Assembly (NCBI GenBank): GCA_024683645.1
Contig: JAIKYA010000054.1
Location: 1 to 40,393 of the forward strand
Reading direction: 5' to 3'
Source of the DNA: Lachnospiraceae bacterium
GTDB taxonomy: Bacteria > Bacillota > Clostridia > Lachnospirales > Lachnospiraceae
Length of the DNA: 40,393 nucleotides
A model generated the notes under the pieces. It did not search any database. It was not told the origin of the DNA and saw only the letters and a list, made by a program, of their open reading frames with translations. This document shows positions 8,876-17,057 of this stretch, one piece after another. A program made the position numbers and the translations under genes. Each line of letters begins with the position of its first letter. Position 1 is the first letter of the stretch.

Positions 8876-9796
8876 CTATCCGAGTGCTTCGGCAATATCA
8901 GCTTTCATATCAAGTACGGCAGCTCTTGCAGCATCGGCATAGCCGGCTTCACCGTAGGATGAATATTTTTCCTGCTGATAAGCAGCTATGATGCCGCGCG
9001 AAGAATTGATGATGGCACCGAGACCGTCATCATTAAAGAAGTGTACCAGGTCTTTTCCCCTGCCACCCTGTGCTCCGTAGCCCGGAACCAGGATGAGTGT
9101 TTTGGGCATTATCTTTCTTAAGGCTTTTCCCATTTCGGGATAGGTCGCACCGACAACCGCACCTACATAGCTGTAGCTTTCACCCATCAGGGCATCGCCC
9201 CATTCGGCTACTTTCTCGCCGACCAGTTCGTAGAGCGGACGTCCGTCACAGATGCGGTCCTGAAATTCGCCGCTTGAAGGATTGGAAGTCTTGACCAGTA
9301 CGAAGATGCCACGCTTTTCCTTTTCGCATACTTTGATGAAGGGCATTACTCCGTCGCTTCCGAGATACGGATTGACCGTAACGAAATCCTCATCAAATCC
9401 GCGGTATTCCGTACCGCCGATCACTGAAGAACCTATATGACCGAGTGCATAAGCTTCCGAAGTAGAGCCTATGTCGCCGCGCTTGATATCACCTATTACC
9501 ACCAGTCCTTTTTTATGACAGTAATCCACCGTCTTCTTAAAAGCAATAAGACCGGGGATCCCATAGCTTTCATACATGGCTATCTGGGGCTTTACAGCCG
9601 GCACCAGATCGGCAACCGCATCCACGATACCTTTATTATACTTATAGAAAGCGTCCGCCACCGCATCCGGAGTCTCTCCGAAATCCCTCACAGTTTCCGC
9701 ATACAGCGAGGGCGGCAGCAGCTTCATGGTCGGATCGAGCCCTACCACTATCGGAGCTTCCGTCTTCTTTATTCCTTCGATCAGTCTGTTAATCAT
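8876..9796 (-). CDS. pyrF: Orotidine 5'-phosphate decarboxylase, long clostridial/actinobacterial type
   Basis: PyrF performs the last step of UMP synthesis, decarboxylating OMP. The start is MINRLIEGIKK with AGGAGAG eight bases upstream; a longer open frame continues upstream but has no RBS and unlikely composition. The product has 306 residues, the length of the type 2 family rather than the classical 230 or so. VVGLDPTMKLLP near the N-terminus, VIGDIKRGDIGSTSEAYA with the catalytic Lys and Asp set, and VPGYGAQGG near the C-terminus (phosphate-binding loop) are all present. It is monocistronic and on the opposite strand from its neighbours. The usual clostridial partners pyrD and pyrK are not beside it. 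Confidence 0.93.
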   Translation of the reverse strand: MINRLIEGIKKTEAPIVVGLDPTMKLLPPSLYAETVRDFGETPDAVADAFYKYNKGIVDAVADLVPAVKPQIAMYESYGIPGLIAFKKTVDYCHKKGLVVIGDIKRGDIGSTSEAYALGHIGSSVIGGTEYRGFDEDFVTVNPYLGSDGVMPFIKVCEKEKRGIFVLVKTSNPSSGEFQDRICDGRPLYELVGEKVAEWGDALMGESYSYVGAVVGATYPEMGKALRKIMPKTLILVPGYGAQGGRGKDLVHFFNDDGLGAIINSSRGIIAAYQQEKYSSYGEAGYADAARAAVLDMKADIAEALG

Positions 9797-9820
9797 ATCT
9801 GCTCTCCTTTTTTTGTAGTT

Positions 9821-9836
9821 CCGTCTGGGCGGACGG
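9821..9836 (-). promoter_or_regulatory. Small stem-loop in the pyrF leader
   Basis: On the minus strand CCGTC and GACGG pair around CGCCCA between the predicted transcription start (about 9854) and the pyrF RBS. No T-run follows, so it is not a terminator. Its role is unknown. Confidence 0.3.
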
Positions 9837-9860
9837 ATGATCACTGTAATGACTGTAAAC

Positions 9861-9888
9861 ATTATACAGAAGGATGTGAAAAAAACAA
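9861..9888 (-). promoter_or_regulatory. Promoter for pyrF
   Basis: On the minus strand TTGTTT (9888-9883), 16 bases and a perfect TATAAT (9866-9861) lie about 65 bases before the pyrF start. Confidence 0.55.
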
Positions 9889-9973
9889 GGGGACAAAGCG
9901 GGCAGGCAGAAAAGCAGGGTCGCGGTGCTGCCGCAGATAAAAAGGATATCCTTTCGAACAGAGCATGATAAAG

Positions 9974-10002
9974 TTGACATAAAATATACGTGATGCTAAA
10001 AT
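9974..10002 (+). promoter_or_regulatory. Promoter for the MBOAT gene
   Basis: TTGACA (9974-9979), a 17-base spacer and TAAAAT (9997-10002). Transcription would start near 10009, 47 bases before the start codon. Confidence 0.8.
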
Positions 10003-10055
10003 CCGTGATATGAGGAAGTATTCGGTACAAGTTAATTACGGAAAGGAAGGCTGAC

Positions 10056-11444
10056 ATGGTTTTTTCCAGTATCATCTTCCTTTTCTGTTTTTTTCCGGCG
10101 GTACTCTTTTTCTATTTTGTCCTGTGCAGAAAAAACATCCTTGCAAAAAATGTCTGTCTGCTTGTGGCAAGCCTTGTGTTCTATGCTTTCGGTGAAGGGA
10201 AGAACATAGTACTGCTGCTGTGTTCGATAGTCGTAAATTACGTTTTCGGACTGCTCCTGGAACCGGGAAAGCATAAGCGGCGCAAGCTCCTGCTGGCGCT
10301 GGGCGTGGGCGCGGATCTTGGATTGCTGTTCGTATACAAGTATCTGGATTTTACCATAAGCAATATCAACGGATTGTTTAAGACTGATATGGCGCTGCAG
10401 CACATAGCGCTGCCTATCGGCATATCTTTTTTCACTTTCCAGGCGATATCATATGTAGCCGATGTATACCGCGGGAAGGTACCGCCCCAGAAGAATCCTC
10501 TGTATGTGGGACTGTATATCTCGCTTTTTCCGCAGCTGGTGGCAGGCCCCATAGTACGTTACGAGACCATAATGCAGGAGATAAGGGAGCGTAAGGAAAC
10601 GTTTGCGGACTTTGGCTGTGGCGTGCGGCGCTTTATCTGCGGTATGGGGAAGAAGATACTTCTGGCTGATACCATGAGCCTGTTCGCAGACCGCATAATG
10701 AACAGGGTGGCAGGAGGGGAGAGCATATCCGCGGGCTTTGCCTGGCTGGGAGCATTGTGTTACACCCTGCGCATCTATTATGATTTTGCGGGTTACTCAG
10801 ATATGGCGATAGGACTCGGGCGTATGTTCGGCTTTAAGTTCGAGGAAAACTTTAACTATCCTTATACGGCAACAAGTATCGGTGATTTCTGGCGCAGATG
10901 GCATATCTCGCTGTCGAGCTGGTTTCGGGATTATGTGTATATACCCTTAGGCGGCGGCAGGGTGAGTCTCATAAAGCAATGCCGCAACATCGCCATCGTG
11001 TGGATGCTCACGGGACTCTGGCACGGTGCCGCATGGAATTATGTGATGTGGGGACTTTACTATGCGCTGCTGCTCATGTTCGAGAGACTTACGGGTTATG
11101 GAAAAAAATATCAGCTTCCGAAGATACCGGCCCATGTACTGACGGTCTTCCTGACTCTGATAGGCATGACGATATTTGCATCTCCCTCTCTTAAGCTGAT
11201 GGGAGCTTATATAGGGATGATGTTTGGCGTGGGAGCTGCAGGCGTACTCGATGATGCCACACTGTTCATCTTAAGGGACAACTGGTTGTTCTTTGCGGCG
11301 GGAATAGCCTTTTCGGCACCGCTCGCAAAGAGTCTCGAAAAGAAGCAGATGCTGTATGACATACTGCTCGGGGCCATGTTTGTGATATGCCTGATATATA
11401 TCATCAAGGGAAATTACAGTCCGTTCATATACTTTAACTTTTAA
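10056..11444 (+). CDS. MBOAT-family membrane O-acyltransferase (AlgI/DltB-like)
   Basis: Proteins of this family move acyl groups, usually acetyl, across the membrane onto polysaccharides or teichoic acids. The 462 residues form about ten to twelve hydrophobic segments, beginning with FSSIIFLFCFFPAVLFFYF. Hallmarks are GISFFTFQAISYVADVYRG, DFWRRWHISLSSWFRDYVY-IPLGG and LTGLWHGAAWNYVMWG, in which His323 is the family's catalytic His. The length fits AlgI (about 460-520) better than DltB (about 400). The start has GGAAAGGAAGG eight bases upstream. The next gene encodes a DHHW protein, the usual partner in alginate-type O-acetylation systems, so envelope or exopolysaccharide O-acetylation is the likely task. 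The acceptor polymer is unknown because no polysaccharide synthesis genes are in the window. Confidence 0.92.
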   Translation: MVFSSIIFLFCFFPAVLFFYFVLCRKNILAKNVCLLVASLVFYAFGEGKNIVLLLCSIVVNYVFGLLLEPGKHKRRKLLLALGVGADLGLLFVYKYLDFTISNINGLFKTDMALQHIALPIGISFFTFQAISYVADVYRGKVPPQKNPLYVGLYISLFPQLVAGPIVRYETIMQEIRERKETFADFGCGVRRFICGMGKKILLADTMSLFADRIMNRVAGGESISAGFAWLGALCYTLRIYYDFAGYSDMAIGLGRMFGFKFEENFNYPYTATSIGDFWRRWHISLSSWFRDYVYIPLGGGRVSLIKQCRNIAIVWMLTGLWHGAAWNYVMWGLYYALLLMFERLTGYGKKYQLPKIPAHVLTVFLTLIGMTIFASPSLKLMGAYIGMMFGVGAAGVLDDATLFILRDNWLFFAAGIAFSAPLAKSLEKKQMLYDILLGAMFVICLIYIIKGNYSPFIYFNF

Positions 11445-11460
11445 GAAGGTCTGACGGGAT

Positions 11461-11488
11461 CCGCTCCCGGATGTGACGATGAGAGCGG
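11461..11488. repeat. Inverted repeat between the MBOAT and DHHW genes
   Basis: CCGCTC (11461-11466) and GAGCGG (11483-11488) are complementary, 16 bases apart, in the 87-base gap. No T-run follows and no promoter was seen, so it may be a processing or stability hairpin within a two-gene transcript. Confidence 0.3.
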
Positions 11489-11531
11489 CAGGATAAGTGC
11501 GAAGGAGCTTATAAGGCGGTATAGCTTAAAT

Positions 11532-12674
11532 ATGAAAACAAAAACGGAAAGCAGAAATTTCATAGCGGCCTTCTTCCTGGCGGTACTGCTTGTCTTTACG
11601 GCAGTGAACCTTGCGGAGCTGCTGCTGGCGCTGGAGCCGGACGGACGAAGGAAGGGGCTTGAGAAACTGGAGCTGGTACAGGATGGCTCCATAAATGCCT
11701 GGGGAGCACTGCAGAAAGCCATGGGGAAGCGCGTGGCCTACGGCAGCACGGTTTATGAGGATGTGACACTGCTCGATAACGGAGTGGCGACCATGGCAGA
11801 TCAGTATGGTGATATAGGCTGCGGCATAAAGGGTGTGGAGGATGCATATGTCTTCTCGAAGGAGCTGGGGGCGGAGTTCCTCTTTATGATAGTACCATCC
11901 AAGGAAAGGAGCGAAGAGGATCTGCCGAAGGGTGTGAAGAGCTATGCGATCCCCAAATACGAGGAGATGGTGGCAATGACCGAGGCGGAAGGCATACCGC
12001 ATATAGCGATGAGGAACGTGCTGGAAGCGGACGGAGCTGAGTGGTATTCATATTATTTTAGAAGCGATCATCACTGGAAAACGGATGCTGCTTTTCTCGG
12101 CTTTAAGAACGTGGCGGAGTATATGGCCGCGGCCGGACTTGACGAAGGACGGAACGAAGAAGCACTGTCGGAGGAAAACTACGATAAGCAGCTGTATGAG
12201 CAGGTCTTCCTCGGTACACACGGCCGTATGGCCGGCAGGTATTATACGGGACTTGACGATTATGAACTGTGGCTGCCGAAGTATGATACGGACTATGTGC
12301 TGGATGTGCCGTCAGAGAGCATACATAAGGAGGGCAGTTTTGAGGACTGCTTTGTAAATTACGGAAATGTGGCGCATTACAGCTTTGATTATTATGCTTA
12401 CTATACCTATCTGGACAGGGATTATGACCGTATACATATTGTGAACCGCAAAAATCCGGAGGGGCCGAAGCTGGTGATCGTCAGGGATTCCGTGGCGGTG
12501 CCGGTATCGGTCTTCCTGGCCTCACAGTGTTCGAGCCTGGATCTTATTGACCTGCGATATCTGAAGGAAGAAGATTCTGCTAAAGAGTGGATAAGGGAGG
12601 CTGCGCCGGATATGCTGATATACATGTTCGGACCGGGGTATATGAGTGTTGAGTCTGCGATGAATTTACGGTAA
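11532..12674 (+). CDS. DHHW-motif protein, AlgX/AlgJ-like partner of the MBOAT protein
   Basis: DHHW proteins carry an SGNH-hydrolase-like fold and work with an MBOAT protein to transfer acetyl groups to an exported polymer. The 380 residues begin with a short basic stretch and one hydrophobic segment (about 9-29, FIAAFFLAVLLVFTAVNLAEL), so the protein is exported and probably membrane-anchored. The motif FRSDHHWKTDAA contains the Asp-His-His pair at 179-181 followed by Trp182. LVIVRDSVAVPVSVFLA, in the C-terminal half, is the block with the conserved Asp-Ser pair of the nucleophile region. The RBS is weak (AGGCGG, 13 bases before ATG), and coupling to the upstream gene across 87 bases is uncertain. 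The pairing with the MBOAT gene is the best guide to function. Confidence 0.88.
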   Translation: MKTKTESRNFIAAFFLAVLLVFTAVNLAELLLALEPDGRRKGLEKLELVQDGSINAWGALQKAMGKRVAYGSTVYEDVTLLDNGVATMADQYGDIGCGIKGVEDAYVFSKELGAEFLFMIVPSKERSEEDLPKGVKSYAIPKYEEMVAMTEAEGIPHIAMRNVLEADGAEWYSYYFRSDHHWKTDAAFLGFKNVAEYMAAAGLDEGRNEEALSEENYDKQLYEQVFLGTHGRMAGRYYTGLDDYELWLPKYDTDYVLDVPSESIHKEGSFEDCFVNYGNVAHYSFDYYAYYTYLDRDYDRIHIVNRKNPEGPKLVIVRDSVAVPVSVFLASQCSSLDLIDLRYLKEEDSAKEWIREAAPDMLIYMFGPGYMSVESAMNLR

Positions 12675-12802
12675 AAAGATCCTTCGGGCCCCGGAATGAC
12701 ACGAAGGACGACGCCAGGATGATACGAAAGAGAGCGCTCCCGGAATGATGCAAAGGCCGATGCCCGTATCATCCAAAGCGACAAAGGATCTTTCAGGAGG
12801 AA
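12675..12802 (+). repeat. Four degenerate repeats of about 24 bases between inverted AAAGATCCTT arms
   Basis: Units start near 12691, 12714, 12740 and 12764 and share a pattern like CCGGAATGAYACRAAGG. The block is bounded by AAAGATCCTT (12676-12685) and its reverse complement AAGGATCTTT (12784-12793). In RNA the ends could pair and present the repeats in a large loop directly before the RBS of the barnase-like gene (AGGAGGAAGG, from about 12796). Confidence 0.5.
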
Positions 12803-12805
12803 GGA

Positions 12806-13519
12806 ATGAAAAATATAAAGAAGATACTGACAATAGTACTGTTTGCGGCAGTGGGGATCTACCTGCTGTTCCAGCTGGGCAAAGACGTGGCCGGGATGTT
12901 TACCGACAGTTCTTACCAGGAGGCGGAGGCGGGAGAAGAGACGGCAGCGATCACTCCAACGGAGAAAGCGACACCGACCGAAACACCGCCGGCTGAAGAA
13001 TCGGAAGCTGAAGGCAATGCAGAAAACGCAGCCGCAGAAGACGTGACGGCAGAGGCAGAGCAGGCTGATCCGGAACCGACAGAAGCGCCGACGCCTACGG
13101 AAGCACCGACGCCGACAGAGGATGCGACAGCTGCGATCGAAGCGACTCCTACGGATATACCGGCACCGACTCAGGCTCCGGCTCCCGCGATCGACGAGAA
13201 CGGGATCTACGACAGCAAGAACGAAGTGGCACTCTACATTCACACTTTCGGCCATCTGCCTTCGAATTACATCACAAAGAAACAGGCCAAGGCGCTTGGC
13301 TGGGAAGGCGGCGGACTGGAAGCATATGCTCCGGGCAAATGCATAGGCGGTGACTATTACGGTAATTATGAGGGAGTGCTGCCGGAGGGAGATTATCATG
13401 AATGCGATATCGATACGCTCGGCAGGAGCAAAAGAGGAGCAAAACGCATAGTGTATGACTCTGACGGGGACATATATTACACGGGAGATCATTACGAACA
13501 TTTCGAGCAGTTGTACTGA
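12806..13519 (+). CDS. Membrane-tethered barnase-type ribonuclease
   Basis: The C-terminal 110 or so residues match the N1/T1 guanyl-specific ribonuclease family of barnase, which cleaves single-stranded RNA after G. LPSNYITKKQAKALGW, PGKCIGGDYYGNYEGVLP, KRIVYDSDGDIYYTGDHYEHF follow barnase block by block. The catalytic set is present: Glu199 (barnase Glu73), Arg214 (Arg87), His229 (His102) and Lys158 (Lys27). Residues 6-23 form a signal or anchor segment, and residues 36-130 form a Pro/Thr/Glu-rich stalk with TPTEAPTPTE repeats, absent from classical barnase. Cys179 and Cys200 lie on neighbouring strands in the barnase fold and could form a disulfide (inference). Barstar follows 49 bases later. 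A role in defence, competition or RNA scavenging outside the cell is plausible. Confidence 0.92.
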   Translation: MKNIKKILTIVLFAAVGIYLLFQLGKDVAGMFTDSSYQEAEAGEETAAITPTEKATPTETPPAEESEAEGNAENAAAEDVTAEAEQADPEPTEAPTPTEAPTPTEDATAAIEATPTDIPAPTQAPAPAIDENGIYDSKNEVALYIHTFGHLPSNYITKKQAKALGWEGGGLEAYAPGKCIGGDYYGNYEGVLPEGDYHECDIDTLGRSKRGAKRIVYDSDGDIYYTGDHYEHFEQLY

Positions 13520-13568
13520 CGGAGGGGAAGATAAGAAGCGAAGGATCTGCAAAAACGTGGAGGATAAT

Positions 13569-13817
13569 ATGATAACGATCGATCTTAAGAATCTGGATTC
13601 GGCAGATGAATTCTATAAAAGACTGGGGGAGCAGATTGAGCTTCCCGATTATTTCGGATATAATCTGGATGCACTTCATGATGTGCTGGACGAAAAGAAT
13701 GCACTTGAGATACGTTTTACCGGCTGTGATGACGCCGCGGTCATAATGCCACGCTTCATGCGCGGCCTGAAGCGTATGTGCGCCGCGCTTTCAGATGCAA
13801 AGATAGAATTTGAATGA
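13569..13817 (+). CDS. Barstar-family ribonuclease inhibitor
   Basis: Barstar is a small cytoplasmic protein that blocks the active site of barnase and protects the producing cell. The 82 residues align with barstar: LPDYFGYNLDALHDVL matches its inhibitory helix and loop. Asp34 and Asp38 correspond to barstar Asp35 and Asp39, the key contacts; Trp38 of barstar is His37 here. The C-terminal region (RGLKRMCAALSDAKIEFE) matches the last helix and strand. The start has GGAGG (13559-13563) six bases upstream; an upstream extension of the frame overlaps the ribonuclease gene and lacks an RBS. Its position directly after the ribonuclease gene is that of toxin and immunity gene. Confidence 0.93.
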   Translation: MITIDLKNLDSADEFYKRLGEQIELPDYFGYNLDALHDVLDEKNALEIRFTGCDDAAVIMPRFMRGLKRMCAALSDAKIEFE

Positions 13818-13824
13818 ATCCGTA

Positions 13825-13870
13825 AAGCTCTGCTCATGAGCTTGAAGTTTTCCTCCCGATAATATATACT
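13825..13870 (+). promoter_or_regulatory. Promoter for uracil permease and upp, with an overlapping hairpin
   Basis: TTGAAG (13842-13847), 17 bases and TATACT (13865-13870) form a good promoter with a start near 13877. A stem AAGCTC (13825-13830) and GAGCTT (13838-13843) overlaps the -35 element and may serve as a weak end for the barstar transcript. Confidence 0.65.
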
Positions 13871-13907
13871 GTTGTGTGGTAAAAATCGAAAGGAGGAAAT
13901 GCAGGTA

Positions 13908-15290
13908 ATGGCTGAAGAAAGACAGGGCGCAATAAGGGACGCCAAAAAACTCGGAACGGGTAAGATGGCGGTGCTGGGCTTGCAGCATATGTTTGCGATG
14001 TTCGGTGCTACGATACTTGTTCCCATACTTGTAAACGGATATTTTCACGGAGAGGGTCTGTCTGTACAGGTAACCCTCTTTTTTGCGGGTGTGGGTACTC
14101 TGATATTCCACCTGTGCTCAAAGTTCAAGGTGCCTGCATTTCTGGGCTCTTCCTTTGCTTTTCTCGGAGGCTTCGCTACCGTGGCCGAGCTTGACAGCGG
14201 CAGGTTCGCCGGCATGAGTTACGGCGAAAAGCTGCCCTATGCCTGCGGCGGCATAGTGATAGCAGGTCTGATGTATCTGATCCTGGCACTTATCATAAAG
14301 CTGGCAGGTGTAAAGAGGGTCATGAGATTCCTGCCTCCCGTTGTCACGGGACCGATCATTATCTGCATAGGCTTAAGCCTTGCTCCTTCTGCAGTGAACA
14401 ATGCATCCAAATGCTGGCCGCTGGCGCTGATCGCGCTGATCACGGTGGTGATCTTCAATATATGGGGCAAAGGGATGCTCCGCATCATACCCATACTCAT
14501 GGGCGTTGCGATCTCCTATGTATTTGCGCTCATCTTTAAGGCGGCAGGCATCTTAAATGCCGACGGCAGCGCGATACTTGATTTCACACCGATCGCAGAA
14601 GCAGGCTGGGTAGGTCTTCCCGGCTTCCTCATAGCTAAATTCGATATCAGTGCCATACTCGTTATGGCTCCCATAGCACTGGCTACCATGATGGAACATG
14701 TCGGTGATATATCAGCCATTTCGGCAACCACAGGCGAGAATTTCATCGGTGATCCGGGACTGCACAGGACTCTTCTGGGCGACGGTCTGGCTACCTCGAT
14801 CGCAGCTCTTTTCGGCGGACCGGCTAATACGACCTACGGTGAGAATACCGGCGTGCTCGAGCTTTCAAAGGTTTATGATCCTTCGGTGATAAGACTTGCA
14901 GCGGTATATGCGATAGTTCTGGGCTTCATACCGAAGCTTTCACAGGTGTTCGGGACCATGCCCACAGCCATCATCGGCGGCATAAGCTTCATCCTTTACG
15001 GAATGATCTCCGCCATCGGTGTCAGGAACGTGGTTGAGAACAAAGTGGACTTTACCAAGTCAAGGAATCTTGTGATCGCAGCAGTGATCCTGGTCTGCGG
15101 TCTGGGCTTCTCAGGCGGTTTAAGCTTTACCGTAGGAGGAACACAGATCACACTTACTTCACTGGCGATAGCTGCACTGGCAGGTGTGATCTTAAACATC
15201 ATACTTCCGGGCAATGATTACCAGTTCGGTGAAAATCACAAGGGAGATATCAACAGGGGTGTAAGCTTCAACAATAACGGGGAGGAATGA
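13908..15290 (+). CDS. Uracil/xanthine permease (nucleobase:cation symporter 2 family)
   Basis: It imports uracil (or another nucleobase) with protons. The protein has about 460 residues and some twelve to fourteen hydrophobic segments. Family signatures include [20 protein letters not shown] near the N-terminus, [18 protein letters not shown] and the central [20 protein letters not shown] followed by [21 protein letters not shown], which carries the substrate-binding Glu and the NTTYGEN block typical of UraA/PyrP. The start at 13908 (MAEERQG) sits 11 bases after GGAGG; an earlier ATG at 13899 is only 2 bases from it and less likely. upp follows with a one-base gap, which makes uracil the probable substrate: import followed by conversion to UMP. 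Confidence 0.93.
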   Translation: MAEERQGAIRDAKKLGTGKMAVLGLQHMFAMFGATILVPILVNGYFHGEGLSVQVTLFFAGVGTLIFHLCSKFKVPAFLGSSFAFLGGFATVAELDSGRFAGMSYGEKLPYACGGIVIAGLMYLILALIIKLAGVKRVMRFLPPVVTGPIIICIGLSLAPSAVNNASKCWPLALIALITVVIFNIWGKGMLRIIPILMGVAISYVFALIFKAAGILNADGSAILDFTPIAEAGWVGLPGFLIAKFDISAILVMAPIALATMMEHVGDISAISATTGENFIGDPGLHRTLLGDGLATSIAALFGGPANTTYGENTGVLELSKVYDPSVIRLAAVYAIVLGFIPKLSQVFGTMPTAIIGGISFILYGMISAIGVRNVVENKVDFTKSRNLVIAAVILVCGLGFSGGLSFTVGGTQITLTSLAIAALAGVILNIILPGNDYQFGENHKGDINRGVSFNNNGEE

Positions 15291-15291
15291 A

Positions 15292-15936
15292 ATGGATTTT
15301 AAGAACGAAGAAAACATTTATATACTTGAACATCCGCTGATCCAGCACAAGATCACGAGACTGAGGGATGAGAACACCGGTACTGCCGAGTTTCGAAAAG
15401 TGGCCGGTGAGATAGCAATGCTCATGGGATATGAGGCACTGAGGGATCTGGAGACGGAGCTTGTGGAGGTAAAGACGCCCATAGAGAAAACGATGGCGCC
15501 CGTGATAGCCGGCAGAAAGCAGGCGGTGGTACCTATCCTGCGCGCAGGCCTGGGCATGACCGAGGGTATCTTAAGCCTTCTGCCTACCGCAAAAGTAGGT
15601 CATATAGGACTTTACAGGGATCCGGATACACACAAGCCGCATTCATATTACTGCAAGCTTCCCGATCCCATCAATGAGAGGATCATAATAGTTACGGATC
15701 CCATGCTGGCGACAGGCGGTTCGGCTGTCGATGCCATTAACTTCATAAAGGAAAAAGGCGGCAGGAGGATCAAGTTCATGTGTATCATCGCTGCACCCGA
15801 GGGACTCGCACATCTTCACGAAGTGCATCCCGATGTACAGATCTATGTGGGCTGCCTCGACAGACAGCTCAACGAACACGCTTATATCTGCCCCGGTCTC
15901 GGCGATGCGGGAGACAGGATATTCGGTACAAAGTAA
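15292..15936 (+). CDS. upp: Uracil phosphoribosyltransferase
   Basis: It converts uracil and PRPP to UMP, the salvage step for imported uracil. The 214 residues are of standard length. [22 protein letters not shown] at the N-terminus, [32 protein letters not shown] (the PRPP-binding loop) and the C-terminal [17 protein letters not shown] (uracil-binding) are all family signatures. GGAGG at 15281-15285 overlaps the end of the permease gene, so the two are co-transcribed and probably translationally coupled. A new promoter follows before pyrE. Confidence 0.97.
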   Translation: MDFKNEENIYILEHPLIQHKITRLRDENTGTAEFRKVAGEIAMLMGYEALRDLETELVEVKTPIEKTMAPVIAGRKQAVVPILRAGLGMTEGILSLLPTAKVGHIGLYRDPDTHKPHSYYCKLPDPINERIIIVTDPMLATGGSAVDAINFIKEKGGRRIKFMCIIAAPEGLAHLHEVHPDVQIYVGCLDRQLNEHAYICPGLGDAGDRIFGTK

Positions 15937-15941
15937 GCGGA

Positions 15942-15971
15942 TTGGACAGGATGCGGAGTATATGGTAGAAT
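15942..15971 (+). promoter_or_regulatory. Candidate promoter for the pyrE-pur gene run
   Basis: TTGGAC (15942-15947), 18 bases, TAGAAT (15966-15971). The spacer is one base longer than ideal. The predicted start near 15978 leaves a leader of about 80 bases. Confidence 0.5.
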
Positions 15972-15999
15972 ATAGAGTCTTCGTGCCGGGCTATGTGTG

Positions 16000-16046
16000 C
16001 TGATGTGGTACGGACCTGCGCGGTACGGGGAACTTTATCAGTTTTT
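16000..16046 (+). promoter_or_regulatory. Terminator-like stem with T-run just before the pyrE RBS
   Basis: CTGAT (16000-16004) and ATCAG (16037-16041) could pair, directly followed by TTTTT (16042-16046) and then GGAG and the pyrE start. The stem is short and its interior pairs poorly, so this is only a weak candidate for attenuation. Confidence 0.25.
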
Positions 16047-16057
16047 ATGGAGAAGCT

Positions 16058-16735
16058 ATGGAAAGATATAAAGAGGAATTCATAGATTTTATGGTGGAGT
16101 CCGAAGTCCTTAAGTTCGGAGAGTTTACCTTAAAGAGCGGCAGGAAGTCTCCCTTCTTTATGAATGCGGGGGCTTATGTAACGGGCACACAGTTAAGAAA
16201 GCTCGGCGAGTATTATGCAAGAGCCATAAACGACAGTTTCGGCCTGGATTTTGACGTGCTCTTCGGGCCGGCCTACAAGGGCATACCCTTAAGCGTGGCT
16301 ACTGCCATGGCGATCAGCGAACTCTACGGTAAGGACGTAAGATACTGTTCGAACCGCAAGGAAATAAAGGACCACGGTGATGTGGGCATACTTCTCGGCA
16401 GCAGCTTAAAAGACGGCGACAGGGTAGTGATGATAGAGGATGTTACTACCTCAGGCAAGTCCATAGAAGAGACTTTCCCGATAGTAAAGGCCCAGGCCGA
16501 CGTGAAGGTGTGCGGACTCATTGTTTCCTTAAACCGCATGGAAAAGGGCAAGGGCGAGAAGAGCGCGCTTTCCGAGATAGAGGAGACCTACGGGATAAAG
16601 ACCTCGGCTATAGTGACCATGGCCGATGTTAAGGAATACCTGTACGGCAGGGAGACTTCAAAGGGCGTGCTCATCAATGATGAGAGAAAAACCGCCATAG
16701 AGGAGTACTTCAGACAGTATGGCGCCAAAGAATAA
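16058..16735 (+). CDS. pyrE: Orotate phosphoribosyltransferase
   Basis: It joins orotate to PRPP to give OMP, the substrate of PyrF. The 225 residues contain FTLKSGRKSPFFMNAG at the N-terminus, FGPAYKGIPLSVATAMAI and the PRPP motif RVVMIEDVTTSGKSI. The length fits the clostridial form. The start ATG at 16058 follows GGAG. Its stop codon overlaps the start of the next gene by one base (TAATG), so it heads a compact gene run that continues into the purine genes. pyrF is 6 kb away on the other strand. Confidence 0.96.
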   Translation: MERYKEEFIDFMVESEVLKFGEFTLKSGRKSPFFMNAGAYVTGTQLRKLGEYYARAINDSFGLDFDVLFGPAYKGIPLSVATAMAISELYGKDVRYCSNRKEIKDHGDVGILLGSSLKDGDRVVMIEDVTTSGKSIEETFPIVKAQADVKVCGLIVSLNRMEKGKGEKSALSEIEETYGIKTSAIVTMADVKEYLYGRETSKGVLINDERKTAIEEYFRQYGAKE

Positions 16736-17055
16736 TGGGCGTACTTTCAAAGTATAAATTTACCAATAAAAAACATCCGCTGAAGGCTGTTATGTCCGTA
16801 GGGCTGGCTCTGATAGGTTCGGCTGCGGTGCTGATGACCGTTTACAGCGGCTACAGGGCCGGCGGTGAGGTGGCCTGGGGACATGTCGTGGCAGTCGCCC
16901 TTGCGGTGCTCATGGCTGTTACGGGACTGGTGCTCGGCATAATGAGCAGGGTAGAAAAGGACAGATATTACTTTTTCCCGATACTCGGCATAGTGCTGAA
17001 TTTTGTTCTGCTTGCGACGATAGTATTTTTCATGGTACGGGGGATGAGTATTTGA
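16735..17055 (+). CDS. Small three-helix membrane protein (DUF6142-like)
   Basis: The 106 residues begin with MGVLSKYKFTNKKHPLKAVMS and then form three hydrophobic segments (about 20-40, 47-70 and 80-102). The KYKFTNKKHP start and the layout agree with my memory of a small Lachnospiraceae membrane family listed as DUF6142; this assignment is from memory and moderately certain. No catalytic residues are visible. It overlaps pyrE by one base and ends three bases before the next start, so it is translated as part of the same transcript. Function unknown. Confidence 0.75.
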   Translation: MGVLSKYKFTNKKHPLKAVMSVGLALIGSAAVLMTVYSGYRAGGEVAWGHVVAVALAVLMAVTGLVLGIMSRVEKDRYYFFPILGIVLNFVLLATIVFFMVRGMSI

Positions 17056-17057
17056 TC

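Noticed and set aside
12422..13552. Minus-strand open frame of 376 codons
   Set aside because: It covers the barnase gene in antisense, and its Arg/Cys/Phe-rich product is typical of a shadow frame.
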